64,000 nt of DNA. Source: Variovorax sp. SG517. GTDB lineage: Bacteria; Pseudomonadota; Gammaproteobacteria; Burkholderiales; Burkholderiaceae_C. Shown in pieces: positions 1 to 11,223 of this stretch. The stretch lies in NCBI RefSeq assembly GCF_013376045.1, contig NZ_JABMJG010000001.1, positions 124,001 through 188,000 on the forward strand. Reading direction: 5' to 3'. Positions within the stretch are counted from its first letter, which is position 1, and the number at the start of each line of letters is the position of its first letter. The notes below the pieces were generated by a model, which was not told the DNA's origin, made no database searches, and was given only the letters and a program-made list of their open reading frames with translations. A program made the translations under genes and the position numbers.

Positions 1-313
1 GCCGCGCGTCGATGGGCTGGATGCCGTGGCCGCCCATGCGCCGCGCGAGCATGCGGTAGGCGCTGGAAGCAGGGTCGAGGTTGAGCGAAAGCAGCCCGCA
101 GCCATCGACGTCGAGCCGACGCGATACGTGCGGCGCGACCAGCGCGGCGGTGCAGTGCACACGCGTGCCGTCGACCGCCTCCAGCGCGAAGGGGTGCCCG
201 CTGACCGACGCCAGCAGCGTGGCCGACGAGCGGGCCGTCAGGCCCGACTGGATGGCCGGTGTGATGTAGAGGAACCTGTCATCCCACAGGTGCAGGAAGT
301 TTTGCGTTGCCAT
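1..313 (-). CDS. AraC-like transcriptional regulator, N-terminal part (runs off left edge)
   Basis: The minus strand opens with an ATG at 311-313 and stays open to the window edge, giving the first 104 residues (MATQNFLHLWDDRFLYITPA at the start). The sequence resembles the N-terminal sensory half of AraC-type helix-turn-helix regulators of environmental Burkholderiales; the DNA-binding half would lie outside the window, so the family call rests on resemblance alone. The start overlaps the last 35 bases of the LysR-type gene on the same strand, so the two are probably co-transcribed and translationally coupled. The ligand is unknown. Confidence 0.5.
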   Translation of the reverse strand, partial: MATQNFLHLWDDRFLYITPAIQSGLTARSSATLLASVSGHPFALEAVDGTRVHCTAALVAPHVSRRLDVDGCGLLSLNLDPASSAYRMLARRMGGHGIQPIDAR

Positions 314-1310
314 GCCGTACCACTTTTGTTCTTGTCTCCAGCGGCGGATTCTCACGCATCGGCAGACCGACACGTTGTACCTGCTGGCGAACGGCTTCCA
401 GCAGCAGCGCGGCCAGGCGGCTCGCGGGGGCTTCCGGATGTGCCTGCGCGCGATACAGCACGAGCGAGATCTGCGGCAGCGCCGGCAGCGACAGGACCGA
501 GCGGTCGAGCACGCTCACATGCGAGGGCAGCCCGAAGGGCGTGCGCACGGTAAGGCCCAGCCCGGCCGAGGCTGCCGCCCACAGCGCCGACAGGCTGGCG
601 CTGCCGAAGGCACGGCGCCATGGCACGCCGGCACGGTCGAGCGCGGCGATGACGATCTCGCGCAATGGGCACGGTGCGTCGAGCATGATGAGCGGCAGCG
701 GCTCCCTGCTCTTGCCTTGGCGCCTGGCGCCGGCGCCTCGGTGCTCGCGCTCCGTCCACCACGGTGCGTCGACGCGCTCCGGCGCCCTCGGGCCGATCCA
801 CAGCAGCGGCATGCGCGCCACGCGCTCGGCATACGGCGACAACGGTTGGTCACCCGCGTCCCACGCCAATGCCAGGTCGAGCTGGCCTAGCTCGAGCCGC
901 TCGCGCAACTCCGCGCTGCGTGCCACGCAGGCCTCGATGCGCACCTTCGGATGCGCTCGCGCGAAGCGGCCCAGCACCGCCGGCAGCAGCGTCTCGCCAA
1001 AGTCTTCCTGCAGGCCCAGCCGCACGGCGCCCTGCAGGTCGACACCGCGCATGGCAGCGCTGGCCTCTTCGTTGAGCTCGAGCAGGCGGTGCGCGTACGC
1101 CAGCAGCGTCTCGCCGGCATCGGTGAGCTCCAGCCCCCTGCCCGCCTTGCGGAACAGCGCGGTGCCGGCCTGCGACTCGAGTTTCTTCAGCTGAGCACTC
1201 ACCGCAGAGGTCGAGCGGCCGAGCTTGTCGGCGGCGCGCGCGAAGCTGCCGAGCGCGACGCCGGTGGAGAAAGTGCGCAGCACGTCGAGATCGAACATCA
1301 CCTGGCTCAT
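279..1310 (-). CDS. LysR-family transcriptional regulator
   Basis: This 343-residue protein is a LysR-type regulator: a winged helix-turn-helix in about residues 5-65 (VLRTFSTGVALGSFARAADK, then SAVSAQLKKLE) followed by a periplasmic-binding-protein-like effector domain. I start it at the ATG at 1308-1310 because a strong ribosome-binding site (AAGGAGCC) lies just upstream; a TTG further out lacks one. It is divergent from the MFS transporter at 1420 and probably controls it, as is usual for LysR genes, binding in the shared 110-bp gap. The C-terminal tail after the effector domain is basic and overlaps the next gene's start. The effector is not predictable. Confidence 0.9.
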   Translation of the reverse strand: MSQVMFDLDVLRTFSTGVALGSFARAADKLGRSTSAVSAQLKKLESQAGTALFRKAGRGLELTDAGETLLAYAHRLLELNEEASAAMRGVDLQGAVRLGLQEDFGETLLPAVLGRFARAHPKVRIEACVARSAELRERLELGQLDLALAWDAGDQPLSPYAERVARMPLLWIGPRAPERVDAPWWTEREHRGAGARRQGKSREPLPLIMLDAPCPLREIVIAALDRAGVPWRRAFGSASLSALWAAASAGLGLTVRTPFGLPSHVSVLDRSVLSLPALPQISLVLYRAQAHPEAPASRLAALLLEAVRQQVQRVGLPMRENPPLETRTKVVRHGNAKLPAPVG

Positions 1311-1339
1311 TGCGGCTCCTTCGGTTTGCGTGGCAATCA

Positions 1340-1362
1340 ATCATCCTGTTTTTCAGGACGAT
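1340..1362. promoter_or_regulatory. inverted repeat in the LysR/MFS divergent promoter region
   Basis: The sequence ATCATCCTG-ttttt-CAGGACGAT has nine-base arms with one mismatch around a five-base T loop. It sits between the divergent starts of the LysR regulator and the MFS transporter. An AT-rich dyad of this size in such a gap is typical of LysR-type operators. Operator function is inferred from position; the T loop could also form an RNA hairpin. Confidence 0.4.
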
Positions 1363-1419
1363 TCGCCAATTATTTTCTGATTTTCAAAACCTTTGCCGAA
1401 GCGGAAACTGCCCGGCAAG

Positions 1420-3848
<2,429 letters not shown>

Positions 3849-4652
3849 TCAATCCACGCTGCGCGCCGAGCTGGTGAGCGAGCGCGCGCAAAGCAGCAGC
3901 GTGGGCGCCAGCTTGCGCACCGCCTCCTCCAGCGTCCAGCGGCTGGTGGGCGCCACCACGTGCACCGAGGCCACCGGCCGCCCTTGCGCGCCCAGCACGG
4001 GTGCGGCGATGGTCATGTCGCCCAGGAAGAGTTCCTCGGCATTGGTGGCGAAGCCCTGCTGCCGCGCCTGGCGCAGCTCTTCCATGATCTCGTCCACGCC
4101 CGTGCGGGTGTGCATGGTGTGGGCCACGCGGTCGGACGACTCGATGAGCGCGCGCGCCTCGTCCTCGGGCAGCGCGCTCAGGAAGGCGCGCCCGGAAGCG
4201 GTGCAGTACATCGGAATGCGGCTGCCGATGGGCATGTGCACCGGCACGAACTGCGCGCTCACGAAGCGCGCCACGTAGACCATGTCCAGGCCGTCGGGCT
4301 CGGTGAGACAGGAGGTCTCGGTCGTCACCTTGGTGAGTTCCGACAGGAACGGGTTGGCCACGTCGATCAGCGAATGGGCCGCCAGGTAGTTGAAGCCGAT
4401 CTCCATGACGCGCGGCGTGAGCTGGTAGCGCCGCGTCTTCGGGTGCTTGCGCACGTAGCCCAGCTTCTCGAGCGTGAAGACCATGCGCTGGGCCGAGCTC
4501 TTGGTGATGTCGGTGGCCTCGGCCACGTCGGCCAGCGTCATGGTGCGGCGCCGGGCGCTGAAGGCGCGCAGCACCGCCAGGCCCTTCTCCAGCGACTGGT
4601 TGAAAAGCAGGCTCTGGCTGTCTTCGGGGGCTGTGTCGGGTGTGGCGTCCAT
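3849..4652 (-). CDS. IclR-family transcriptional regulator
   Basis: A 267-residue IclR-type protein: an N-terminal winged helix (SLEKGLAVLRAFSARRRTMT, then LADVAEATDITKSSAQRMVF) and a C-terminal GAF-like effector domain (residues about 90-255) with the usual pattern around MPIGSRIPMYCTASGRAFLS. It is transcribed away from the amino-acid ABC operon that starts at 4852; IclR proteins commonly control such divergent catabolic operons. The gap holds AT-rich dyads that could be its operators. The effector is unknown but may be the imported compound. Confidence 0.92.
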   Translation of the reverse strand: MDATPDTAPEDSQSLLFNQSLEKGLAVLRAFSARRRTMTLADVAEATDITKSSAQRMVFTLEKLGYVRKHPKTRRYQLTPRVMEIGFNYLAAHSLIDVANPFLSELTKVTTETSCLTEPDGLDMVYVARFVSAQFVPVHMPIGSRIPMYCTASGRAFLSALPEDEARALIESSDRVAHTMHTRTGVDEIMEELRQARQQGFATNAEELFLGDMTIAAPVLGAQGRPVASVHVVAPTSRWTLEEAVRKLAPTLLLCARSLTSSARSVD

Positions 4653-4688
4653 GGCTGGAGAGTATAGCGACAGTCGCTTTAAATATCG

Positions 4689-4750
4689 AATATCGATACT
4701 TTAGATTCGACTAGTGGTTTTCATTTATTGATCAGAGATTCAAAAGAATC
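4689..4750. promoter_or_regulatory. AT-rich dyads in the IclR/ABC-operon promoter region
   Basis: The 199-bp gap between the IclR gene and the ABC operon is much richer in A+T than its surroundings. It contains the perfect palindrome TATCGATA (4691-4698) and the inverted repeat GATTC-aaaa-GAATC (4737-4750). The CGAATAT and GATTCGA words around them recur. Binding by the IclR protein is inferred from position. Confidence 0.4.
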
Positions 4751-4851
4751 GAATATTGGCATGCATGTTGCATCGCGGATGCCGACTGTTTTCTCTCACC
4801 TCCACTCACCTTCTTCTTCAATTTCCTTTCCTTCCTTCGAGGAGTGCTTCC

Positions 4852-5619
4852 ATGAATCGCATCGTTCGCCGCCTTCATCGCCTGGCCCTGGGTCTTTGCT
4901 TCGCCGGCGCCGCCTCGCTGGCGGCCGCACAGGGCGCCGCGCCCACCTTCAACGTGGGCGCCACCGCCACCGGCGTGCCGTTCACCTTCCTCGACGTGAA
5001 GACCAACAGCATCCAGGGAATGATGGTCGACACCGTCACCGCCGTGGGCAAGGCGGGCGGTTTCAACGTGAACGTGCAGCAGACGGTGTTCTCGGCGCTC
5101 ATCCCCTCGCTCACCGCGCGCAAGATCGACATCGTCTCGGCCGCCATGCTGAAGACGCCGGCGCGCCAGGAGGTGGTCGACTTCAGCGACCCGGTGTACT
5201 CCTACGGCGAGGGCCTGATCGTCAAGGCCGACGACACCCGCGCCTACGTCTCGCTCGACGAGCTCAAGGGCGAGGTGGTGGGCGCGCAGGTCGGCACGGT
5301 GTTCCTGGACATGCTCAACAAGAAGGGCATCTTCAAGGAGGTGCGCAGCTACGACTCGGTGGCCGACATGACGCGCGACCTCTCGCTCGGGCGCATCAAG
5401 GCGGGCCTCGGCGACCAGCCCATCATGGCCTACCAGATCCGCCAGAACACCTTCCCGGGCGTGAAGCTGGTCGACAGCTACAAGGCCGTGAACGTGGGCG
5501 ATGTGTGCCTGGTGGTGCGCAAGGGCGACACCGAGACGCTGGCACGCATAAACAAGGCGATCGCGGCCATCAAGGCCGACGGCACGCTCGCAAAAATTGT
5601 CCAGAAGTGGGGCATCTGA
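4852..5619 (+). CDS. ABC transporter periplasmic binding protein, polar amino-acid family (SBP_bac_3)
   Basis: A 255-residue exported binding protein. Residues 1-26 form a signal peptide (basic MNRIVRR, hydrophobic core, cleavage after LAAAQ). The mature part has the SBP_bac_3 pattern: [34 protein letters not shown], and a C-terminal [20 protein letters not shown]. The ATG at 4852 has a good GAGGAG site. This family binds glutamine, histidine, lysine/arginine/ornithine or related amines; the specificity here is open. It is the first gene of a five-gene run with the permease, ATPase and an amine/amino-acid oxidase. Confidence 0.9.
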   Translation: MNRIVRRLHRLALGLCFAGAASLAAAQGAAPTFNVGATATGVPFTFLDVKTNSIQGMMVDTVTAVGKAGGFNVNVQQTVFSALIPSLTARKIDIVSAAMLKTPARQEVVDFSDPVYSYGEGLIVKADDTRAYVSLDELKGEVVGAQVGTVFLDMLNKKGIFKEVRSYDSVADMTRDLSLGRIKAGLGDQPIMAYQIRQNTFPGVKLVDSYKAVNVGDVCLVVRKGDTETLARINKAIAAIKADGTLAKIVQKWGI

Positions 5620-5633
5620 AGGCGCGCTGACCG

Positions 5634-6301
5634 ATGGCTGCTCCCACCTTCCTACAGCACGCGCAGGACTTCCTGCCCATCCTCCTGCAGGGCGCGATCG
5701 TCACCGTGCAGGTGACCGTGCTTTCCTTCCTGCTGAGCAGCGTGCTCGGCCTGGGCCTGGCGCTCATGAAGCTCTCGCCGGTGCGCTCCTTGTCGATGGC
5801 GGCCACCGCGGTCATCAACGTGATCCGGGGGCTGCCGATCATCGTGCAGCTCTTCTACATCTACTTCGTGCTGCCGGATTTCGGCGTGCAGCTCACGGCC
5901 TTCCAGGCCGGCGTGATCGGGCTGGGCATCGCCTACTCGGCCTACCAGGCGGAGAACTTCCGCGCCGGCATCGAGGCGGTCGACCCGGGCCAGCGCGAAG
6001 CCGCGCAGGCCATGGGCATGCGCTCGGCGCTGATCATGCGGCGGGTGATATTGCCGCAGGCCTTCCGCATCGCGCTGCCGCCCTACGGCAACACGCTGGT
6101 GATGATGCTGAAGGACTCCTCGCTGGTCTCGACCATCACCGTGGCCGAGATGACGCGCGCCGGCCAGCTCATCGCCTCGTCCACCTTCCAGAACATGACG
6201 GTCTACACGCTGGTCGCCCTGCTCTACCTGCTGATGAGCCTGCCGCTGGTGTACGGCCTGCGCCGGCTCGAGAAGCGATTCGCCGCCGGGAGGAAGCAGC
6301 C

Positions 6302-6305
<4 letters not shown>
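5634..6305 (+). CDS. ABC transporter permease, polar amino-acid (His/Glu/Gln) family
   Basis: A 223-residue inner-membrane permease of the HisMQ family. It has an N-terminal TM region typical of this group ([20 protein letters not shown]) and the conserved cytoplasmic EAA loop around [20 protein letters not shown], where the ATPase docks. It starts 14 bases after the binding protein and its TGA overlaps the ATG of the ATPase gene (ATGA), so translation is coupled. Only one permease gene is present, so the membrane unit is probably a homodimer. Confidence 0.9.
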
Positions 6306-7059
<754 letters not shown>

Positions 7060-7063
<4 letters not shown>

Positions 7064-8340
7064 GTGCTGGCGCACTGCCACCCTCCCTCTGGGCCGCCAC
7101 TGCGCCGCCTGCCCCGCCGACACCGCCGCTGGCCGAATCTCGCAGGGCCGACGTGCTGATCGTCGGCGGCGGCTTCACGGGCCTCTCGGCCGCGCTGCAC
7201 CTGGCCGAGGCCGGCGCGCAGGTCTGCGTGCTGGAGGCGCACGAGCCCGGCTGGGGCGCCTCAGGGCGCAACGGCGGGCAGGTGAACCCGACGCTGAAGC
7301 ACGACCCCGACGAGCTGGTGCGGATCTTCGGCGCCGAGCGCGCCGAGCCGCTGATCGACGCGGTGTCGGGTTCGGCCGACCTGGTGTTCGACCTGATCGC
7401 GCGCCACCGCATCGACTGCCAGCCGGTGCGCAACGGCTGGCTGCAGCTTTCCTATTCGCAGAAGGACGTGGCCGGCCTGCACGCGCGCGCCGCGCAATGG
7501 GCCAGGCGCGGCGCGAAGACGGAAGCGCTGGACCGCGCAGCCGTCGCGGCGCGGCTGGGCACCGACACCTTCGCCGGCGGCTGGCTCGACGGCCGCGCCG
7601 GCGGCATCCAGCCGCTGGCCTACACGCGCGGGCTGGTGCGCGCCGCCCAGGGCCTGGGCGCGGCGGTGCATGGCGGCACCGAGGTCACGGCGCTGGAACG
7701 GCGCGGCGCGCAGTGGCACGCGAGCACGTCGACGGGCGCGAGCGTCACCGCCGGGCAGGTGCTCATCGCCACCAACGGCTACACCGGCGCGCTGTGGCCG
7801 GGCCTGAAGCGCACGGTGCTGGCGGCCAACAGCTTCATCGTGGCGACCGAACCGCTGAAGGGCGCGGCGGCCCACGCCATCCTGCCGCGCGGAGAGACGG
7901 CCTCGACCTCGCAGCGCCTGCTGCTGTACTTCCGCAAGGACGCACAGGGCCGCCTGCTGATGGGCGGACGCGGCCATTTCGCCGACCCGGCCGGCCCCGC
8001 CGATTTCGCGCACCTGGAGCGCTCGCTGGAGCTGCTGTTTCCGCAGCTCGGCCCGCTGCGCTACGAATACCGCTGGGCCGGCCGCATCGCCGTCACGCGC
8101 GACTTCATGCCGCACGTGCACACGCCGGCGCCGGGCATGACGATCGCGCTGGGCTACAACGGCCGGGGCATCGCGCTGGCCACGAGCATGGGCAGGCACG
8201 TGGCGGCGCGGATGCTGGATGCGGGGGCGGATTTTCCGTACCCGGTGTCGCCTATCCGGCCGATTCCGCTGCACGGGCTGCAGCGCTTCTACATCGCGGG
8301 CGGCGTGGCCTGGTACAGCCTGCTGGACCGGCTGTCCTGA
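7060..8340 (+). CDS. DAO-family FAD-dependent oxidoreductase
   Basis: A 426-residue flavoprotein of the D-amino-acid oxidase (DAO) superfamily. The FAD-binding Rossmann motif is at about residues 30-47 ([20 protein letters not shown]), followed by the [14 protein letters not shown] segment typical of gamma-glutamylputrescine, sarcosine or glycine oxidase-like enzymes. A C-terminal [14 protein letters not shown] segment closes the FAD site. The gene overlaps the ABC ATPase by four bases, so it probably oxidises the amino acid or amine the transporter brings in. The exact substrate cannot be read from sequence. Confidence 0.85.
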
Positions 8341-8444
8341 GAAACGAGCCGCCGCGGAGTCGCCTATGCGCTCGCGGCGCCTTGCCACGCGGCGCGCGCC
8401 TGCGTCAAATGGCGGGCATCGACCACAACAGCCTCAGGAGACTC

Positions 8445-8837
8445 ATGCCGATCGACACCCTCGCCACCTGGCACCGGCTCGTCAAGGAACGCGATGTTGC
8501 GGGGCTCGACGCCCTGCTCGACGACGACGCCGTCTTCCATTCGCCGGTGGTGCACACGCCCCAGGCCGGCAAGCGCATCACGAAGAAATACCTGGCCGCG
8601 GCGTTCCAGGTCTTCTTCAACGAGAGCTTCCGCTACGTGCGCGAACTGAAGTCGGAGCGCGACGCGGTGCTCGAATTCGCGCTGAAGCTCGACGGCATCC
8701 AGATCAACGGCGTCGACATGATGAAGTGGAACGACGAAGGAAAGATCACCGAGTTCAAGGTGATGCTGCGCCCGCTGAAAGCCGTGAACCTGATCCACCA
8801 GAAGATGGGCGCCCAGCTGCAGGCGCCCGCCTCCTAG
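8445..8837 (+). CDS. NTF2-like (SnoaL-type) small protein
   Basis: A 130-residue protein with the nuclear transport factor 2 fold pattern: an N-terminal helix (LATWHRLVKERDVAGLDALL) leading into DDDAVFHSPVV, then a helical LAAAFQVFF and beta strands ending in FKVMLRPLKAVN. The start at 8445 follows an AGGAG site. It is 104 bases downstream of the FAD oxidoreductase and probably the last gene of that operon. NTF2-like proteins are often small isomerases, hydrolases or binding proteins; no catalytic assignment is possible. Confidence 0.75.
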   Translation: MPIDTLATWHRLVKERDVAGLDALLDDDAVFHSPVVHTPQAGKRITKKYLAAAFQVFFNESFRYVRELKSERDAVLEFALKLDGIQINGVDMMKWNDEGKITEFKVMLRPLKAVNLIHQKMGAQLQAPAS

Positions 8838-8876
8838 CCGCTGCAGCTCTGCCCAACGCCCCTGCCTTTTCGCGGG

Positions 8877-9013
8877 ACACCGCGGAACCGGCTTCGCCGG
8901 GCCGCAGGTGTCGCCCCCGGAAGGGGGTTGGCGAAGCGACACGAAGTGCGCGGAGCCTGGGGGAGAACCTATTCCGCCACGAAGTGCGCGGAGCCTGGGG
9001 GAGAACCTATTCC
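8877..9013 (+). repeat. dispersed intergenic repeat, copy A, with a tandem partial copy of its right end
   Basis: The stretch beginning ACACCGCGGAACCGGC and ending GGGAGAACCTATTCC (8877-8975) matches, with few changes, the stretch at 19379-19475. The final 35 bases (8941-8975) are repeated exactly at 8979-9013, a 38-bp period. It contains the palindromic cores CCGGCTTCGCCGG and CCCCCGGAAGGGGG, so it can fold into hairpins. The stop codon of the minus-strand gene at 9007 lies inside the tandem partial copy. Copies A and B lie on either side of the TOMM cluster in the same orientation. Confidence 0.8.
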
Positions 9014-9450
9014 ACTACGACCTGCAGCGTGCCCTGCACGCTGTACGCGCGCACGCACATGCGGGTCAGCTGCACCAGAAACTGGAACACCGCCGGCTCG
9101 CCCAGGCAGTCGGGCGTGATCGCCATGATGTCCTTGCGCAGCTCCATCAGCCGGTTGCCCGACATCGCCATCTCGGCGGAGGCGCCGTAGTAGTTCTTCC
9201 AGAAGTCCTGCAGCAGGCCGCGCTTGACCTCGTCGATCACCAGCGTGTAGCCCCGCTCCCAGACCGTTTCGGCCATGGGCAGGCAGTCGACGTCCGGGTC
9301 CTCCAGGCGCGCGCCCGGAGGCACCATGAACACGCGCCGCGTCGCGATCCGTTCAAACGCGGATCGCTGCGGGCGCATGGCCGGACTCCGCAAGTTCGCT
9401 GGCAACGACCGGCGTGGCGCGAGAAATGGGGAAATGATGGTTTGCAGCAT
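9007..9450 (-). CDS. hypothetical protein at the end of the TOMM cluster
   Basis: A 147-residue protein that I do not recognise. The N-terminal 24 residues are basic and proline-containing and may not be translated, since an internal ATG at 9376-9378 (MRPQRSAFERIATRR) is also possible. The rest is mixed alpha/beta with a conserved-looking middle (LIDEVKRGLLQDFWKN-type sequence, then RLMELRKDIMAITPDCLGEP). It has no signal peptide and no TM segment. It follows the RhiA-like gene by 59 bases and is the last gene of the minus-strand cluster. Its TAG stop is supplied by the repeat sequence at 9007-9009. Confidence 0.6.
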   Translation of the reverse strand: MLQTIISPFLAPRRSLPANLRSPAMRPQRSAFERIATRRVFMVPPGARLEDPDVDCLPMAETVWERGYTLVIDEVKRGLLQDFWKNYYGASAEMAMSGNRLMELRKDIMAITPDCLGEPAVFQFLVQLTRMCVRAYSVQGTLQVVVE

Positions 9451-9509
9451 GGCGTGTTGGCCTCATGGTCGACGTCCTCAACGGACCTGGATGTGTGACA
9501 GCAGGAATT

Positions 9510-10166
9510 TCAGGCCGCGAGCAGTCGCAGGCGGCTCGCGTTCGAATGGGCCAGGCTCTCCGGCTGGTCCCAGGTGTCGTCCGCGTTCAACGTGGTGGTC
9601 AGGGAGTACACGCCGGGCGGATAGCGCAGCTCCAGCGGGTTGTCGATCGCGCTCGCGTCGATCACGTCGCCTTCCTGGTAGTCGCCGTAGGCGAGGAAGT
9701 ACTTCGGATTCGGCGAGATGGCCAGGTTCTGGTTGGGACGCGCCTGCACCGCGTACACCGTGCTTCCTCCCATGGTCACGCCCACGGCGGCGGCCGACCT
9801 GGCCGGGATGCCCGCCGACTGCGCGAGATAGAAGCGCGACTGCTCCGGCCCCTGCGTGGGGTTCATGAACCTGTAGGTGCGATTGCAGTCGAGCGTGATC
9901 TTGTTGTTCGGGCCGCTCGGCACGTAGGTCTCGGTGGGGGTGAACTGGGCGCCGGGCTGCAGCTCGCCGGTTTCGGCCCAGGAGAAGCCGGTGTCGACGC
10001 TCCACTGGAACTTGACGCGGGAGTTCGGCCCTGGGTTCGAGAACCTGACGAACCAGGCCAGCGACAGCGCATTCGGCGCCAACTGCGTCGGGTCGTTCTG
10101 GAACACCATGAAACAGCCCGGATGGCTCGCATGGTTGTTGACCGCGACGGAGTAGATCATTCCCAT
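9510..10166 (-). CDS. RhiA-like protein in the TOMM cluster
   Basis: A 218-residue, probably all-beta protein without a signal peptide. Segments such as NALSLAWFVRFSNPGPNSRV, FQWSVDTGFSWAETG, PARSAAAVGVTMGGST and YPPGVYSLTTTLNADDTW resemble RhiA, the abundant rhizosphere-expressed protein of Rhizobium leguminosarum, as I recall it. That link is from memory and unverified. I start it at the ATG at 10166, just after GGGAAG; an in-frame start at 10226 lacks support. It lies 97 bases downstream of the FHA gene. Its biochemical role is unknown; in this context it could bind or carry the product. Confidence 0.6.
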   Translation of the reverse strand: MGMIYSVAVNNHASHPGCFMVFQNDPTQLAPNALSLAWFVRFSNPGPNSRVKFQWSVDTGFSWAETGELQPGAQFTPTETYVPSGPNNKITLDCNRTYRFMNPTQGPEQSRFYLAQSAGIPARSAAAVGVTMGGSTVYAVQARPNQNLAISPNPKYFLAYGDYQEGDVIDASAIDNPLELRYPPGVYSLTTTLNADDTWDQPESLAHSNASRLRLLAA

Positions 10167-10263
10167 GGCAACTTCCCACAAGCAAGTGATTGACACTCCG
10201 GGCCACGATGGCTCCGGAGCTGTCACTCTAGGGAGTGCCGGGAACGAACGGAATTACAGAAGA

Positions 10264-11202
10264 TTACACAGGTTGCGCCCCGCCACGTATCTCGAAGGGG
10301 TAGTTACCGAGGCGCACGTTGCCCCGGCGCCGCTCGACCAGCGGCGGCTCCGCCAGGTTCGGCGGCAGCGCATTCAGGATCTGGTGCTTGGCGCGGAAGA
10401 TCTGGATGTTCACGTACGAGGGCTCCACGCCCAGCATGCGCGACAGCTCGTCCAGCCCGATCCAGCCCTGGCTTTGCGGCGCGACGCCCCTCTGGGCGTC
10501 CTTCTGGCGCAGCCGCGCGAGCGTGACCAGGGTGTAGTGGTGGATGCGCTCGCCCAGCGGCACCGACTTGCCCTGCGCCACCAGGTTCAGGCTCGTGTGC
10601 TCCTCGTTCTGGCTCACGTCGAAGTGCAGCGCCACGTCGGCAGCCGCCGGAGCCGGGGCGGCAATCGGGTTCTCGGAGGTGAAGGCCAGGTCGTCGCACA
10701 GCACGAACTCCCAGGTGCTGCCCGAGGTGCGGACCATCGCTCCGTCGCCCAGATGCTCGATGCCGTCGATGTGCTCCAGCATCCACTTGCCGTCCTGGAA
10801 ATAGACGTTCGCCTCGGGCTGCTGCTCGTCCGGCAGCAGGTTCTCGCGCAGGCTCAGCGCCACCATGGCGCCGGCACCCTCGACGGGAAAGAGGCAGGTG
10901 GCCGGCGGAGCCAGGTCGTCCACGATCCAGACCGAGTCGTCGCCCACGCCCATGCGGACTTCGGCGCCCGCGGACAGCGCCGTCCACCGGCCGCTGGCCA
11001 GGCGCTCGCCGTTCATCGTGGTGCCGTTGCGACTCTGGTCGACGATTTCCCAGGTGTGCCTGTTCCAGCGAACCATCGCGTGAACCTGCGACACGTCCGG
11101 CGCCTGAAGCACCGTCTGGCACACCGAGGCGCGGCGACCGAAGGCGTGCACTGGCCGCAGCACGGTGGCTCTCCGGTCGAGCTTGTTCCTGAAGATGGCC
11201 AT
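10264..11202 (-). CDS. FHA-domain protein with C-terminal winged-helix-like region
   Basis: A 312-residue cytoplasmic protein. The N-terminal third carries forkhead-associated features: FGRRASV, SQVHAMVRWNRHTWEIVDQS, then RNGTTMNGERL (the conserved SxxH and NGT motifs), a phosphothreonine-binding fold. The C-terminal part (about 205-310: HHYTLVTLARLRQKDAQRG, LDELSRMLGVEPSYVNIQIF) reads like a winged-helix DNA-binding domain. It is preceded by AAGGAG and follows the cyclodehydratase by 21 bases. Since the cluster encodes a Ser/Thr kinase, this is the natural partner to read its phosphorylation, possibly linking kinase signalling to transcription. That link is inferred. Confidence 0.82.
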   Translation of the reverse strand: MAIFRNKLDRRATVLRPVHAFGRRASVCQTVLQAPDVSQVHAMVRWNRHTWEIVDQSRNGTTMNGERLASGRWTALSAGAEVRMGVGDDSVWIVDDLAPPATCLFPVEGAGAMVALSLRENLLPDEQQPEANVYFQDGKWMLEHIDGIEHLGDGAMVRTSGSTWEFVLCDDLAFTSENPIAAPAPAAADVALHFDVSQNEEHTSLNLVAQGKSVPLGERIHHYTLVTLARLRQKDAQRGVAPQSQGWIGLDELSRMLGVEPSYVNIQIFRAKHQILNALPPNLAEPPLVERRRGNVRLGNYPFEIRGGAQPV

Positions 11203-11223
11203 CTTTTCTTCTCCTTCGCGATA

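Noticed and set aside
8877..9013. The repeat as an insertion-sequence end or att site
   Set aside because: No transposase or integrase gene lies nearby and no target duplication is visible; it behaves like a small dispersed palindromic repeat.
9007..9450. The 147-residue protein as a second TOMM precursor
   Set aside because: It lacks the leader-like helix pattern of the 14316-15098 precursor and has no Cys/Ser/Thr-rich C-terminal core; it ends in VVVE.
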